From NCBI RefSeq assembly GCF_001314605.1, contig NZ_LIHP01000016.1, forward strand, positions 1-64,000: 64,000 nucleotides of DNA, read 5' to 3'. Below, piece after piece: positions 16,460-26,849 of the stretch. Within the stretch, counting starts at the first letter, position 1. Every line of letters begins with the position of its first letter. Made by a program: the position numbers and the translations under genes. The notes beneath the pieces were generated by a model, which did not search any database, was not told where the DNA came from, and was given only the letters and a program-made list of their open reading frames with translations. This stretch comes from Marinobacter sp. HL-58. GTDB taxonomy: Bacteria > Pseudomonadota > Gammaproteobacteria > Pseudomonadales > Oleiphilaceae.

Positions 16460-17431
16460 TCACGGTCGGATCAAGTCCTTGGCGGCACTTTTCCAACCTG
16501 AGAGATGTCGATATCCACCTGTAAACCAGAAAGAAAGCACGTTCGGCCACCGTCGCCGTCGAGGGAGTGATGCCAATTCCACACGACGGCTTAATGCAGC
16601 GCGTTTTTCGTTCATTGAAACGAGAAACCCATCCACCGTTTCTCCAGCGACCCATCCTTCAAGCTCCGGGCGTCGTTCTTCAATGCGCTTGCTGTACTCA
16701 CCCAGGTTTCGTATGTCTCTCTCCCAGCCTGCACGCGCATCCCGCAGACCATACATTGTCCACAAACTGACAACCGATGCAGTTTTATTACCGCTTTTGA
16801 CGGCAACAGATTCTGAAACGTTATTTTCGTGTCGGCGATATAACTGCAACGTGCTTTCAAGGATCAACCGCACACCAACTGAATCCGCAAGACGATTGAC
16901 CCATGCATCATGCATATCCATACCAACCGGAATCGGCATGATGATATCAAGCCACTTTTTCCGTAACGCAGTGCAACAACCCGTTACAAACCAAGAGTCA
17001 CCAAGACCTAATTTTCTTACGTTATGCAATTTGGTGACGCCGCTATCCCGCAACTCACCATCGGTGATCAACTGGTCGTTGATCACGACCATCTTGTCCG
17101 GATTACGCAGGAACGCCTGCTCCACCTCGGCCAGCTTGTTTTCCAGCCAGACGTCATCCTGATCGCTCAGGAATACAATGTCACCGGAGCATAGCGACAT
17201 GGCCTTCTCGAAGTTCTTGGCATAACCAAGATTCGACTCGTTCACGTGAATCTTGACCTCAAACGGGGCGGAAGCCGCGAACTGTCTTAATATCTCTACC
17301 GTCGCATCACTGGAGCCGTCGTCGCATACCACCAGTTCATCCGGCTGGCGCGCCTGGGCAACAAAACTGTCCAGTTGTTCCTGGAGATACTTTTCGCCGT
17401 TGTACGTCGCCATGGCAATGGAGATTTTCAT
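16460..17431 (-). CDS. Glycosyltransferase family 2 (rhamnosyltransferase-like)
   Basis: A GT-A fold enzyme of about 323 residues. It shows the family-2 hallmarks ISIAMATYNGEKYLQEQLDS, VVCDDGSSDAT and the metal-binding FLSDQDDVWLENKL (DXD-type). It then has DMHDAWVNRLAD, resembling the ED/HDWW region of rhamnosyl- or glucosyltransferases. With dTDP-rhamnose genes in the same operon, rhamnose is a reasonable donor, by inference. The start at 17431 overlaps the stop of the upstream sulfotransferase (ATGA). The longer frame to 17470 would add 13 residues unlike the family N-terminus. Confidence 0.84.
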   Translation of the reverse strand: MKISIAMATYNGEKYLQEQLDSFVAQARQPDELVVCDDGSSDATVEILRQFAASAPFEVKIHVNESNLGYAKNFEKAMSLCSGDIVFLSDQDDVWLENKLAEVEQAFLRNPDKMVVINDQLITDGELRDSGVTKLHNVRKLGLGDSWFVTGCCTALRKKWLDIIMPIPVGMDMHDAWVNRLADSVGVRLILESTLQLYRRHENNVSESVAVKSGNKTASVVSLWTMYGLRDARAGWERDIRNLGEYSKRIEERRPELEGWVAGETVDGFLVSMNEKRAALSRRVELASLPRRRRWPNVLSFWFTGGYRHLSGWKSAAKDLIRP

Positions 17432-18252
17432 GACGCGTCGCTCCTCTCGTGCTGGTTCACATGCCGGCAAAGGGCAATGTCGTCCGCGTAGTAGTCAAGG
17501 ACGAATGCTTGTACATCGTCGGCTTCGAAAAGGTCCTTCATTCGCTGGTCGCGCGGCACGTAGACGCGCTCACGGACCTGCTGCTTTACGGACTCCGGCA
17601 GGACCTTGCCCAGGCGGTCGGTCAGGGGCCTGGCTGTCTCGATCACTCGGCGCAGAAGGTCGTTGCGGAACACCACCGTGCGGTTGGCCTGCGTCACGCC
17701 TCCTTCCGTGCCCGGTTCCCCCAGGTTCTGTCCCACCCGCCGCCCCACGTCCAGCAGCAGGTCGTTAATTTCGTTCACGGTATAGATCGTGTCGAGAACG
17801 CGAACCCCGTCCAGTTGGATGTAGTCCACCTGTTTCTGGAAGTGGATGTATTCCGGCGGTAGCAGGTGCCCCTCCCGAGGCTGGCGTGACAGGTAGTCGA
17901 TGCTCTCGTCAATCACCAACCGGACCTCGTCCAGCGAGCGCTTCTGGATCGGCTGGTCGCTGTACATTCTCAGCCGCTGGGAGACCGAGGAGGCGAAGCG
18001 GTCGAACGGATCACGCATGACCGCAAAGGACCAGTAGTCCCGCACGGCCTCGAACTCCGCCGGGAAATGATGGCGAAGCGTAAACAAGGGGATGTGACCG
18101 TAATCCAGCGTGCCTAGAACCGAATTCTTTTTTTGCCAAGGCGGCCCCGCGAGCTGCCACTCATTGAACGGCGTTAATGGGTTACGTATCGACGTTCCCG
18201 CGCATTTCGGGATGTGGACAAAAACAAACCGGTGCTTCTCACTGATAATCAT
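17428..18252 (-). CDS. Sulfotransferase family 2 protein
   Basis: About 274 residues of the Sulfotransfer_2 type, the group that includes carbohydrate sulfotransferases of animal chondroitin pathways and bacterial relatives. The PAPS 5' loop is FVHIPKCAGTSIR near residue 15, and the 3'-phosphate motif is VMRDPFDRFASSVSQ. It is predicted to sulfate an EPS sugar at a different position from the other sulfotransferase in this operon. The ATG at 18252 is chosen because it lies just past the stop of the flippase gene. The reading frame upstream overlaps that gene. The coding sequence is much more G/C-rich than the sulfotransferase at 15.4-16.3 kb. Confidence 0.85.
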   Translation of the reverse strand: MIISEKHRFVFVHIPKCAGTSIRNPLTPFNEWQLAGPPWQKKNSVLGTLDYGHIPLFTLRHHFPAEFEAVRDYWSFAVMRDPFDRFASSVSQRLRMYSDQPIQKRSLDEVRLVIDESIDYLSRQPREGHLLPPEYIHFQKQVDYIQLDGVRVLDTIYTVNEINDLLLDVGRRVGQNLGEPGTEGGVTQANRTVVFRNDLLRRVIETARPLTDRLGKVLPESVKQQVRERVYVPRDQRMKDLFEADDVQAFVLDYYADDIALCRHVNQHERSDAS

Positions 18253-18262
18253 GAGGTGATCC

Positions 18263-19600
18263 CTAGAACGCAGAGGGTCTAAGCCCAAGTCTCTGGACGA
18301 AACGAATGGCAAGTATCAGATTCCAGGTCGCGAGACCGATCGCTACGGCCAAGGCAGCACCAACTGCACCAAAAGGCGGGATAAGGACGACGGCGGCGAT
18401 AGCGTTGATGAGTAGCGCGACGATCTGACCATTCAAGGTGTCTCGCTCGAAGCCGCTCATGATCAGAAACATGCCGACAGAACCAAAGGCCACGTTCACC
18501 AGTTGACCCACAGCCAGAATCGCCAGCGGCAGGGTGACCGTATCGCGGTACACCTCGCCGTATACGAGTTCGACAATCGGCCCGCCGAGCAAGATTAGCG
18601 GCAATGCGATAGGAAGAGCCACCGCGAGTGCCGCCCGCGCGGACTGGCGCGAGAGCCGTTGCAGACGGGGCTTGTCGTTGTCCCGGTGGGCGCGCGTGAT
18701 ATGCGGACCGATCACCATGTTGACGATGGTCAGTGATAGCACGACGAGCATCGAGCCGCTCATCGCCACCTGGAGGGCGGCAACGTCTTCATCGGTGCCC
18801 AGCCAGCCCAGCGCCAGGATGCCGATCTGGCCGTTGAGCGTACCCACCGCCGCCAGCAGTGTGAAGGGCAGCAGCGCCCGGCCCCATTCGCCGTGGCGGT
18901 AATCCGGTCGGGCCTGCCCGACTTCCGCCGGCTTGAGGCGCCACAGTAACCACGCGCCGACCCCGAACGCGAGCGCCGTGGCGACGATCTGGCTGGCGAG
19001 CGCGGTGGCCGGGTTGAGTATGCCCGCGGCCAGCAAGCCGCCGGCGATGACCAGATGCAGCCCTGGCCGGGCCAGCAGTTCGGGTAGCTGGGCGTAGAAG
19101 ACATTGCGCAGCCCGCGCAGGGTGGAACTACGCAGGGCGTTGAGGCCCAGCAGCGGCAGCATGAACGTGGCGAGAGACAGCAGGGCCCAGCGGTCGTCCA
19201 CGGTCCACGAGGCATTCCGGAACGCGAGCAGGGCGATCACCACGGCCATCAGGGCCGAGCCAAGGATCACCCACTGGTGGGCGCGGCGCAGCAGGCCGCG
19301 AAACAGCCCCCACTCCTTGCCGTGGTGGCACTTCGCCACCTCCCGGGTAACGAGCTGCCCCAACCCCGGGCCCACGGGAAGCGCCAGCAGGGAGATCACG
19401 GCCAGCACGAAAACGTACTGCCCGTAGCCTTCTGGCCCCAGCCCCCGGGCGAGCAGGATGGAGGTGGCCAGTGTCAGTGGCAGGGAAAGCAGCTTGAGCC
19501 CGCCCACGCCCAAGGCCCCACGCACGAGCTGGGCCTTGAGGCCATCACCGTGGGAGGACGACAGCAGCCGTTGTGCGAGATTGGCGATCAATCGAAGCAC
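18263..19600 (-). CDS. wzx: Wzx-type oligosaccharide flippase
   Basis: A 445-residue inner-membrane protein with 12-14 hydrophobic segments and the N-terminal polysaccharide synthesis motif LLSLPLTLATSILLARGLGPEGYGQYVF. This identifies the MOP/PST family of lipid-linked oligosaccharide flippases. It should move undecaprenyl-linked repeats to the periplasm for the EpsG-type polymerase. It overlaps the rfbC stop by 13 bases (19588-19600). Codon use is strongly G/C-biased compared with the downstream glycosyltransferases, which suggests separate acquisition. Confidence 0.85.
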   Translation of the reverse strand: MLRLIANLAQRLLSSSHGDGLKAQLVRGALGVGGLKLLSLPLTLATSILLARGLGPEGYGQYVFVLAVISLLALPVGPGLGQLVTREVAKCHHGKEWGLFRGLLRRAHQWVILGSALMAVVIALLAFRNASWTVDDRWALLSLATFMLPLLGLNALRSSTLRGLRNVFYAQLPELLARPGLHLVIAGGLLAAGILNPATALASQIVATALAFGVGAWLLWRLKPAEVGQARPDYRHGEWGRALLPFTLLAAVGTLNGQIGILALGWLGTDEDVAALQVAMSGSMLVVLSLTIVNMVIGPHITRAHRDNDKPRLQRLSRQSARAALAVALPIALPLILLGGPIVELVYGEVYRDTVTLPLAILAVGQLVNVAFGSVGMFLIMSGFERDTLNGQIVALLINAIAAVVLIPPFGAVGAALAVAIGLATWNLILAIRFVQRLGLRPSAF

Positions 19601-20136
19601 TCCGCTTGCGCGAAGGCTTGCCCCTGGCAGTCCTTTTCCGAAACCAGCAGTTCGCCGTTACCCTCGAGCGGCCAATCTATCGCCAGGTCCGGGTCGTCCC
19701 AGCGGATGCAGCGTTCGTGTTCGGGTGCGTAGTAGTCGCTGCACTTGTACTGGAAGTCCGCCGTCTCGGAGGTGACATAGAAGCCGTGGGCGAAGCCCGG
19801 CGGCACCCAGAGCATGTACTTGTTCTCGGCGGAAAGGTGCTCCCCCGCCCACTGGCCAAAGGTGGGCGACCAGCGGCGCAGGTCCACCGCCACGTCGAAG
19901 ACCGAGCCGGTGGTCACGCGCACGAGCTTCCCCTGCGGCTGTTGGATCTGGTAGTGCAAGCCGCGCAGCGTGCCCTTCACAGAGCAGCTGAGGTTGTCCT
20001 GGACGAAGTCGTGGTCGATTCCCCCCTCGGCGAACTTGCGCCGCTGCCATGTTTCCATGAAGAAGCCGCGCTCGTCGCCGAAGACTTTGGGTTCGATGAG
20101 TTTTACATCCGGGATTCTTGTTTCTGTGATTTTCAT
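19588..20136 (-). CDS. rfbC: dTDP-4-dehydrorhamnose 3,5-epimerase
   Basis: The 182-residue RmlC/RfbC cupin. It starts MKITETRIPDVKLIEPKVFGDERGFF, then has LSCSVKGTLRGLHYQ with the catalytic histidine, VFDVAVDLRR and FAHGFYV. Length and motifs match the family fully. It epimerises dTDP-4-keto-6-deoxyglucose at C3 and C5, the third step of dTDP-L-rhamnose synthesis. It lies nine bases after rfbA in the order rfbB-rfbD-rfbA-rfbC. Confidence 0.95.
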   Translation of the reverse strand: MKITETRIPDVKLIEPKVFGDERGFFMETWQRRKFAEGGIDHDFVQDNLSCSVKGTLRGLHYQIQQPQGKLVRVTTGSVFDVAVDLRRWSPTFGQWAGEHLSAENKYMLWVPPGFAHGFYVTSETADFQYKCSDYYAPEHERCIRWDDPDLAIDWPLEGNGELLVSEKDCQGQAFAQAECFD

Positions 20137-20145
20137 ATAGCTCGC

Positions 20146-21018
20146 TCATTTACCTGCTTTGGCCAGTTTCTTCAGGTAGGCGCCGTAGCTGTTCTTTCTC
20201 AAGTTTTGGGCCTCAGCCAGCAGTTGTTCTTCACCGATAAAGCCCATGCGGTAGGCGATTTCTTCCAGGCAGGCGATTTTCAGGCCCTGGCGTTTTTCCA
20301 GGGTTTCGATAAAGCCGCTGGCTTCGTGCAGGGAGTCGAAGGTGCCGGTATCCAGCCAGGCAAAGCCACGGCCCAGCAGTTCTACGTTCAGGTCGCCCCG
20401 CTCCAGGTAGGCCTGGTTAACGCTGGTGATTTCCAGCTCTCCCCGTTCCGAGGGTTTTACCTGTTTGGCAGTGTTGACTACGTTGTTGTCGTAAAAGTAG
20501 AGGCCTGTTACGGCGTACGCGGATTTTGGTTTAGCGGGCTTTTCTTCAATAGAGATAGCACGCTGGTTCTGGTCAAACTCCACTACACCGAAGCGTTCCG
20601 GGTCAGTTACCTGATAGCCGAAGACGGTGGCACCTTTATCTCTTTTGGCTGCGGTTTGCAGCATCTTGCTCAGGCCCTGCCCGTAGTAGATATTGTCGCC
20701 CAGTACCAGGCATACACTGTCGCTACCTATAAACTCTTCACCGATGATGAAGGCTTGAGCCAGGCCGTCCGGGCTGGGTTGTTCGGCGTAGCTGAGGTTG
20801 ATGCCCCATTGGCTGCCATCTCCCAGCAAGCGCTGGAAGCCTTGTTGGTCTTCCGGGGTGGTGATGACGAGGATGTCCCGAATGCCCGCCAGCATAAGTA
20901 CAGACAGCGGGTAGTAGATCATGGGTTTGTCGTATACCGGGAGTAACTGTTTGGAGATGCCTCGGGTGATGGGATAGAGGCGAGTGCCGGAGCCACCGGC
21001 TAAGACTATTCCTTTCAC
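20146..21018 (-). CDS. rfbA: Glucose-1-phosphate thymidylyltransferase
   Basis: The 290-residue RmlA/RfbA enzyme. Signature motifs are the nucleotide-binding [39 protein letters not shown] and [20 protein letters not shown]. It makes dTDP-glucose from dTTP and glucose-1-phosphate, the first step of dTDP-L-rhamnose synthesis. The family is usually feedback-inhibited by dTDP-rhamnose. It follows rfbD with an 80-base gap containing only a small TGTCC/GGACA inverted repeat. Confidence 0.95.
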   Translation of the reverse strand: MKGIVLAGGSGTRLYPITRGISKQLLPVYDKPMIYYPLSVLMLAGIRDILVITTPEDQQGFQRLLGDGSQWGINLSYAEQPSPDGLAQAFIIGEEFIGSDSVCLVLGDNIYYGQGLSKMLQTAAKRDKGATVFGYQVTDPERFGVVEFDQNQRAISIEEKPAKPKSAYAVTGLYFYDNNVVNTAKQVKPSERGELEITSVNQAYLERGDLNVELLGRGFAWLDTGTFDSLHEASGFIETLEKRQGLKIACLEEIAYRMGFIGEEQLLAEAQNLRKNSYGAYLKKLAKAGK

Positions 21019-21098
21019 TTTGTACCCTTTCAGTGTGTTTCAATGGGGGCTGTCCACGCAGGGACAGACGCCGTCTAAACTTTGGAGCCCACGCTCAA

Positions 21099-21947
21099 TC
21101 AGCTTTCGAGGTATTCGTTTAACGTGAGTGCCAGTTGGTTTCGCCAGTCTGGGAGCTGGATGTTGAGTGCGGTTTCGAGTTTGGTTGTGTCCATCCTTGA
21201 GTTAAGCGGCCGTGTGGCTGGGGTGGGGTAGTCGCTGGTTGGTATGGGGTTCGTTTTTGTGGTTATGCCGGCTTGGCGGAAGATTTCTTCGGCGAAGCCT
21301 TGCCAGCTTGTTTCACCTGCCGGAGCCAGGTGGTAAAGGCCACCCGGGATATTGCTATGGATCGCCAGGGTGGTGATCTGGGCGATAAGTCTTGCCGGAG
21401 TAGGTGCGCCTATCTGGTCTGCCACGATATCAAGTTCGGTTTTGCTTTTCGCAAGGCGCAGTATGGATTTCATGAAGTTGTTGCCCCGCACGCTATAGAC
21501 CCAACTGGTGCGGAAGATAAGATAGTCCGCTTCGCTTTGCTGGATTGCCTCATCACCTTGCAGTTTGGTTTTACCATAAGCGCTCAAGGGGCAAGGTGGA
21601 CTGGTTTCCTGCCACGGAGTTGTTTCGGTGCCGGGGTATACGTAGTCGCTGCTGTAATGCACCAGGAAGACGCCATGCTCTGCACTGTAGCTGGCCAGTT
21701 GATCGGGCAGGCCAGCGTTGAGACGCCTTGCAGTTCCCATCCGGGCTTCCGCGGCATCTACAGCAGTCCAGGCGGCGGCGTTTACGATCAAGTCCGGTTG
21801 GTGCGCATCCAGATAATCTGCTACGGCTTGGGCGTTGATCAGATCAAGTTCTTGCCGACCAGGGGCCGTGATGGTGCCCAGCAGCGGCAGGGTTCGGCAA
21901 AGCTCGAAACCGACCTGACCGGTTTTGCCCAAGAGAAGGATTTTCAT
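21099..21947 (-). CDS. rfbD: dTDP-4-dehydrorhamnose reductase
   Basis: The 282-residue RmlD short-chain reductase. It has the Rossmann loop [12 protein letters not shown], the TAVDAAE segment after the second strand, [20 protein letters not shown], and the catalytic Y-x-x-x-K in [11 protein letters not shown]. It reduces the 4-keto sugar to dTDP-L-rhamnose with NAD(P)H, the final step. Its start overlaps the rfbB stop as ATGA (21944-21947), indicating coupled translation. Confidence 0.95.
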   Translation of the reverse strand: MKILLLGKTGQVGFELCRTLPLLGTITAPGRQELDLINAQAVADYLDAHQPDLIVNAAAWTAVDAAEARMGTARRLNAGLPDQLASYSAEHGVFLVHYSSDYVYPGTETTPWQETSPPCPLSAYGKTKLQGDEAIQQSEADYLIFRTSWVYSVRGNNFMKSILRLAKSKTELDIVADQIGAPTPARLIAQITTLAIHSNIPGGLYHLAPAGETSWQGFAEEIFRQAGITTKTNPIPTSDYPTPATRPLNSRMDTTKLETALNIQLPDWRNQLALTLNEYLES

Positions 21948-23020
21948 GCAGTTACTCCAAGCCGCTCACTCTGATAACCGCCATCTTGTACCCGCTTCCA
22001 CCATCGCTCGTTGTCGACGTACCATTGAACGGTTTTCCGCAAGCCGGATTCAAAAGTCTCCAGGGGTATCCAGCCTAGGTTCTTTTCAATTTTGCGGGCA
22101 TCGATGGCGTAGCGCAGGTCGTGACCAGGGCGGTCTTTTACAAAGGTAATCTGATCTCGATAACGAGCTTTTTTGGGTACTACTTGCTGCAGTATCTCGC
22201 AAATGGTTTCGACGACTTCCAGATTTTGCTTTTCGTTGTGTCCTCCGATGTTGTAGGTTTCGCCGGGCTTGCCTTCAGTGACAACTTTATAGAGGGCACT
22301 GGCGTGGTCCTCGACGTAAAGCCAGTCACGGATCTGGCTGCCGTCACCGTATACCGGAAGAGGTTTCCCGGCAAGGCCATTCAGGATTACCAGTGGAATG
22401 AGCTTTTCGGGGAGTTGGTAGGGCCCGTAATTGTTCGAGCAGTTCGTGATCAGAGTTGGCAAGCCATAGGTCCGGTGCCAAGCACGTACGAGGTGGTCTG
22501 AGCTGGCTTTACTGGCAGAGTAGGGGCTGCTTGGGGCATACGGGGTTTGTTCTGTAAACAGGGGCAGAGCCGCCGGGAGCGAATGGTCTGTGGTTACTGC
22601 CAGGTCGCCGTAGACTTCATCAGTACTAATGTGATGAAAGCGGAAGTTGGCTTTTTTATTCCCTTCCAGATCTTGCCAATATTGCCGGGCGGCTTCCAGC
22701 AAGGTGTAGGTACCCACTATATTGGTTTCGATAAACTTGGCCGGTCCGTCGATAGAGCGGTCTACATGGCTTTCTGCTGCCAGGTGCATGATTGCGTCCG
22801 GCTGATGCTGGGCCAGTATGTGATCCAACTCGGCTCGGTTGCAGATATCTACCTGTTCGAAAGTATAGCGAATGTTACTGTTGATACTTTCGAGACTTTC
22901 AAGATTACCGGCATACGTCAGTTTGTCGACATTAACAACACTATTATTCGTATGACCTATTATATGCCTTATGCATGCAGAACCAATAAAACCGGCTCCG
23001 CCGGTGATCAGAATCTTCAT
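21944..23020 (-). CDS. rfbB: dTDP-glucose 4,6-dehydratase
   Basis: The 358-residue RmlB/RfbB extended short-chain dehydrogenase. Motifs are the NAD loop [53 protein letters not shown] with catalytic Asp/Glu, and [15 protein letters not shown] with the Y-x-x-x-K pair. It converts dTDP-glucose to dTDP-4-keto-6-deoxyglucose. It is the first of the four rhamnose genes and begins ten bases after the wzc-like gene ends. Confidence 0.96.
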   Translation of the reverse strand: MKILITGGAGFIGSACIRHIIGHTNNSVVNVDKLTYAGNLESLESINSNIRYTFEQVDICNRAELDHILAQHQPDAIMHLAAESHVDRSIDGPAKFIETNIVGTYTLLEAARQYWQDLEGNKKANFRFHHISTDEVYGDLAVTTDHSLPAALPLFTEQTPYAPSSPYSASKASSDHLVRAWHRTYGLPTLITNCSNNYGPYQLPEKLIPLVILNGLAGKPLPVYGDGSQIRDWLYVEDHASALYKVVTEGKPGETYNIGGHNEKQNLEVVETICEILQQVVPKKARYRDQITFVKDRPGHDLRYAIDARKIEKNLGWIPLETFESGLRKTVQWYVDNERWWKRVQDGGYQSERLGVTA

Positions 23021-23030
23021 TTCAAGGTGC

Positions 23031-25244
23031 TCATTTGTAACTGTAATTGTAATAACCGTAGTAGCCGTAACTGTTAGCAGCCCGGCGCTCTACAGCATTG
23101 AGAATAGTCCCTTTCACGTTAACACCACCTGTTGCCAGCCGCGCCTGTGCGATTTCAATCTCCTTCTGGGTGTTTACGCCAAAACGAACCACCATCAACG
23201 CCGTGCTACACTGCTTTGCTATGATCGCGGCATCAGTGACTGCGAGAATGGGCGGTGTATCCAGAATCACCAGGTCGTACCTGCGGCTCAAATGATCCAG
23301 AAATTCGGTGAAGCCGGGCTGCATCAGCAGTTCCGAAGGATTCGGTGGGGAAATGCCGCGGCTAACCCAGTGAAGCCCATTGATTTTGGATTCCCGCACT
23401 GAGGCTTCGAAGCCCAGCTTGCCGGAAATAACTTCGGAAAGGCCGCTCTTTGCCTCCTGCCCCATGTCTATATGCAAATGCCCTTTCCTCATGTCTGCGT
23501 CTACAACCACAACACGTTGGCCACCTACAGCACAAATTGCCCCCAGGTTGGATGATATAAAGCTCTTACCGATTCCCGGGCTGGGACCGGTGATCACAAG
23601 CCGGTTATCTGCACCTTCCATCATCGCGAAATGCAGGCTTGTACGCAGGCCTCTTATAGCCTCAATGGAGAGATCAGCCGGGTTTCTGAACGCCAGCAGG
23701 TCGGTGTGCTTTCGTCTGCTTTTTTTGTTGCCTCCAGATGATTTAGCCTCCATGCCGCGTTTCTCTTCCTCGGAAAGCGGCACTGTTGCATACACTGGCA
23801 AGCCCAGGTCTTCCAACTGTTCGGAAGATACAATGCCCCGGTTGAACGCTGCTCTCAACAACACTACCACCATGGCCAAGAGCAGGCCCGCAAGCAACGA
23901 AACTCCTGTGATCAATCCACGCCGTGGCTCGACCTGGCCCTGTATCTCAGCCTCATCAAGAATCCGAACATTACCAACCGTACCTGCTTTAGCGAGCTGC
24001 AACTCCTGCATCCGATTCAGAAGCTGCACATAGATTTCCTGAGTAACCTGCACATCACGGCTCAGCCGCAGAACCTGTTGCTGGGTTCGCGGTAGATTGT
24101 CTGTGCGGTCTTCTAAGCGCGCCTTCTCCCGCTGCAGCTGCTCTTTCTTTTCTACTAGCGCACGATAGACCGGATGGTACTCCGTAAATCTCCGTGCAAG
24201 CTCCGCCTCTTGCAGTTCCAGTTCGTTCAGGCTGGCTTCGACCTCCACCAGGCTGCTTAATGCATTTTCAGTTTCAAAGCTCAAATCAACAGAGTCACTT
24301 TTTAGACGAAACTCGTTCAGACGATCCTCTGCTTCTGTTAACTGTTGACGCACTTGAGGAACTTGCTCGTCCAGAAATTCCAGGCTTTTTTCTGCCTCAG
24401 CGGCCTGCCGGGCAATGTTCTGAGTCAGAAATACCTGATTAACTGCATTCAGACTAGAGACCACTTCTTTGCGATCGGGCCCGTCCAAACTGAGCCTAAG
24501 CATTCCTGTATCCTTCCCTTGCTCGGCGATATCAAGCCGCCCTTGCAACTCCCGGGTTGCCGCTAAGCGGTTTTGCTTGGTTACCTTAAATATCGCACCC
24601 TCAGGCGCAGTCAGTTCGTCGACTCTGAGCTCGAACCAGGGTTCCTCAACCTCAAGGGGAATGCCAACACGCCCTTTCGCAATCACACGGTCTTCGTCAG
24701 GCGCCATTACGGTATAACGCTGATTTCCGTCAGATCTTATCCGCAGCTCCATTCCTTCCGAGTCATGGTCTGTCACGAAACTGGCTATGCTCAGTGTTTC
24801 GCCGCCCCATATGTAACCTGATGTATCGAACAGGTTAGGCCTGGAAATATCGGATCGAACCAACCATTGTCCAATCAATGGTAAAGTCTTGGGCGTGACC
24901 CTAATATCAACCGAGGTCTGGTCCACCACTTGCCTCAGAATCAACCGAGATTTCAGGATTTCCACTTGCGTACTGGTTGGGTTTTCTGGCTCTCCCCCAA
25001 GCGCCGCCTCAAGGTCCGCACCCGCCATGGAGCTCGATTTCTGCTCCACTTGAACCAGTGAGTCAGCCCGATAAATTGGTGTAGCCAGGATCCCGTACAC
25101 AAACCCACACAGCGCAAATACAAAAGCTACTAACCCTATAAAGTACTTGTGGTCCCAAAGACTGCCCAACAAAAATCCGATATCGATTTCGTCATCGTTA
25201 CTGGTATTCCGGATTTTCTGGGCGGGCACTACCGATTCGGACAT
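23031..25244 (-). CDS. wzc: Polysaccharide co-polymerase and tyrosine autokinase (Wzc-type)
   Basis: A 737-residue inner-membrane protein. It has a Wzz-type N-terminal region with a first helix near residues 33-52, a long periplasmic coiled-coil part, a second helix near residue 450, and a C-terminal BY-kinase domain. The kinase domain has Walker A ([11 protein letters not shown], about residue 550), Walker A' ([11 protein letters not shown]) and Walker B (LVILDTPPI). It ends in a tyrosine cluster with seven Tyr in the last 14 residues ([14 protein letters not shown]). In the family, autophosphorylation of this cluster and its reversal by Wzb control chain length and export through Wza. The gene order wza-wzb-wzc is the classical one. 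Confidence 0.94.
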   Translation of the reverse strand: MSESVVPAQKIRNTSNDDEIDIGFLLGSLWDHKYFIGLVAFVFALCGFVYGILATPIYRADSLVQVEQKSSSMAGADLEAALGGEPENPTSTQVEILKSRLILRQVVDQTSVDIRVTPKTLPLIGQWLVRSDISRPNLFDTSGYIWGGETLSIASFVTDHDSEGMELRIRSDGNQRYTVMAPDEDRVIAKGRVGIPLEVEEPWFELRVDELTAPEGAIFKVTKQNRLAATRELQGRLDIAEQGKDTGMLRLSLDGPDRKEVVSSLNAVNQVFLTQNIARQAAEAEKSLEFLDEQVPQVRQQLTEAEDRLNEFRLKSDSVDLSFETENALSSLVEVEASLNELELQEAELARRFTEYHPVYRALVEKKEQLQREKARLEDRTDNLPRTQQQVLRLSRDVQVTQEIYVQLLNRMQELQLAKAGTVGNVRILDEAEIQGQVEPRRGLITGVSLLAGLLLAMVVVLLRAAFNRGIVSSEQLEDLGLPVYATVPLSEEEKRGMEAKSSGGNKKSRRKHTDLLAFRNPADLSIEAIRGLRTSLHFAMMEGADNRLVITGPSPGIGKSFISSNLGAICAVGGQRVVVVDADMRKGHLHIDMGQEAKSGLSEVISGKLGFEASVRESKINGLHWVSRGISPPNPSELLMQPGFTEFLDHLSRRYDLVILDTPPILAVTDAAIIAKQCSTALMVVRFGVNTQKEIEIAQARLATGGVNVKGTILNAVERRAANSYGYYGYYNYSYK

Positions 25245-25259
25245 AAATAGCTGGCTCGA

Positions 25260-25694
25260 TTATTTGAGTCTCGCCGCCCAGGCGGCTGTCGCATTGAGTA
25301 GCAGGGTATGGACATGCTCGAAGGCTTCCCGCCCCTTTTTATAAGGATCAGGAATAGACGGCTGACCGGGCAACCAACGGCCCATCAACATGGTTTTGCC
25401 GGTGGATGCCAGATCAAGTTCACTAACACGCTGGCGCTGATGTTCATTCATGACCAGAATTAAATCTGCATCCCTGATCATCTCAACGGTTACCTGACGA
25501 GCTTTGTGGCTTGTAGTGTCAAGACCACTGGCCTCTGCCAGAGAAGCAGCCATGGCATCTACCGAGTGATCAACCAGTGCAGTAAGCCCTGCCGATTCCA
25601 CCTTACGATCAGGCAAATGCGCCTGCAGCATTCTTGCTGCAACCGGGCTGCGGCAGATATTACCCATGCACAAGATCAGTATGTGGTAGAACAT
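25260..25694 (-). CDS. wzb: Low-molecular-weight protein-tyrosine phosphatase (Wzb-type)
   Basis: A 144-residue cytoplasmic phosphatase. The P-loop is C9-M-G-N-I-C-R15 followed by SP (LCMGNICRSPVAA). The general-acid aspartate is in SIPDPYKKG near the C-terminus, giving the standard LMW-PTP layout. It should dephosphorylate the tyrosine tail of the Wzc-type kinase encoded 15 bases downstream. I take the ATG at 25694, after the wza stop. The frame to 25730 adds 12 residues ahead of the normal start. Confidence 0.92.
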   Translation of the reverse strand: MFYHILILCMGNICRSPVAARMLQAHLPDRKVESAGLTALVDHSVDAMAASLAEASGLDTTSHKARQVTVEMIRDADLILVMNEHQRQRVSELDLASTGKTMLMGRWLPGQPSIPDPYKKGREAFEHVHTLLLNATAAWAARLK

Positions 25695-25701
25695 TATTGT
25701 T

Positions 25702-26823
25702 TTACTCCACAATATCCGTTGCACGGTCACCCAGGAACAAGGCCGAGAAGGACGGCGTTAGCAGCGATATTACGCGGTTCCAGCGGGCCGCCGGTGCTGT
25801 AGTAACGTACACCAGATCCCGATCATTCAGAACGAAACGGTCCGCCAGAACCATTGCGGTTGCGTCCTTCATGTTCAACTGAAAGAGATCAATCGGCTTT
25901 GATGACTCTGGTGTTTCAGATCGGCGAACCACGAAGACCCCCGTAGCATCCGATTCGCGTTCGTTGAGCCCCCCAACATTTGAAATTGCCTCTGCCAGCG
26001 TCAGCCCGTTTCGCCCCATTGGCAGCGTTTGCGCGCTGCCGACCTGCCCCAGAACAAAAACCTTTTGATCATCCCCCAGCGGTACATTCACCACGTCACC
26101 AGACTGCAGAAGTACGTTATGCAGCTTGTCCCCTGATTCCAGCACAGCCTTCAAAGACAGACGGTAATCGGTTCCGTCCCGGGTTAAAATGACATTTCGC
26201 CAGTCAGCTCCTTCATCCAGACCGCCAGCCTGGCTGATGGCATCCACAAGACGTGTGGGCACATTAGTCAGGGGGTATACGCCGGGTTCTTCTACCGCCC
26301 CACTCATGTAAACGCGCTGACTTTGAAAGGACGCCACAGCAACATCCACTTCGGGATCTTCAATGTAACGTGAGAGTCTGGCTGCAATCTCCTCACGAAT
26401 TTGTTTGGTGGTTAACCCCACCACATCCACATAGCCAATGTATGGGTAATAAATCGAACCGTCTGAATTAACAACATTGCCAGATTCCGCAGAGCTTCTG
26501 CCTTCCCCTGCCGGGTTTGTTAATTCTGGATGGTCCCACACAGTGACTTGCAGTACGTCACCTATGCCAACGTAATACTGATAGGCTCCATCCGGTTGCA
26601 TTAAGTCTTTCGGGGGGGCAGATGCAGACTTTACAGACCGGTCACGCAAAATGTCCGCATCTATTTGAGTCACATTGATCAACTCGGAGTAATCAACATC
26701 CAGTTGTCTTTCCCCTCCCCTATAGAATCCTGAGGGATCGTCTGTGTCCATGTGCGAACCAGGCGCATAGGCACATCCAGCCAGTACCAAAAACACCAGC
26801 ATCGCCAAAACAATATTTCGCAT
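25702..26823 (-). CDS. wza: Polysaccharide export outer-membrane lipoprotein (Wza-type)
   Basis: About 373 residues. The lipobox is VLAGCAYAPG after a short hydrophobic leader, followed by the Poly_export domain (YYVGIGDVLQVTVWDHPEL) and SLBB repeats (VYMSGAVEEPGVYPL and VFVLGQVGSAQTLPM). Wza-type octamers form the outer-membrane channel for EPS. Three starts are possible: GTG 26868, ATG 26844 and ATG 26823. I prefer 26823 because it gives a compact lipoprotein signal with AAAGG upstream. The other two would overlap or abut the wzi stop. The N-terminus is therefore uncertain by up to 15 residues. Confidence 0.9.
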   Translation of the reverse strand: MRNIVLAMLVFLVLAGCAYAPGSHMDTDDPSGFYRGGERQLDVDYSELINVTQIDADILRDRSVKSASAPPKDLMQPDGAYQYYVGIGDVLQVTVWDHPELTNPAGEGRSSAESGNVVNSDGSIYYPYIGYVDVVGLTTKQIREEIAARLSRYIEDPEVDVAVASFQSQRVYMSGAVEEPGVYPLTNVPTRLVDAISQAGGLDEGADWRNVILTRDGTDYRLSLKAVLESGDKLHNVLLQSGDVVNVPLGDDQKVFVLGQVGSAQTLPMGRNGLTLAEAISNVGGLNERESDATGVFVVRRSETPESSKPIDLFQLNMKDATAMVLADRFVLNDRDLVYVTTAPAARWNRVISLLTPSFSALFLGDRATDIVE

Positions 26824-26849
26824 TAAAGCCAACTGCCTTTGCATTATTG

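Noticed and set aside
19573..20946. Plus-strand open frame of 457 codons across rfbC and rfbA
   Set aside because: It is antisense to two clearly recognised rhamnose genes and is a by-product of G/C-rich codon use.
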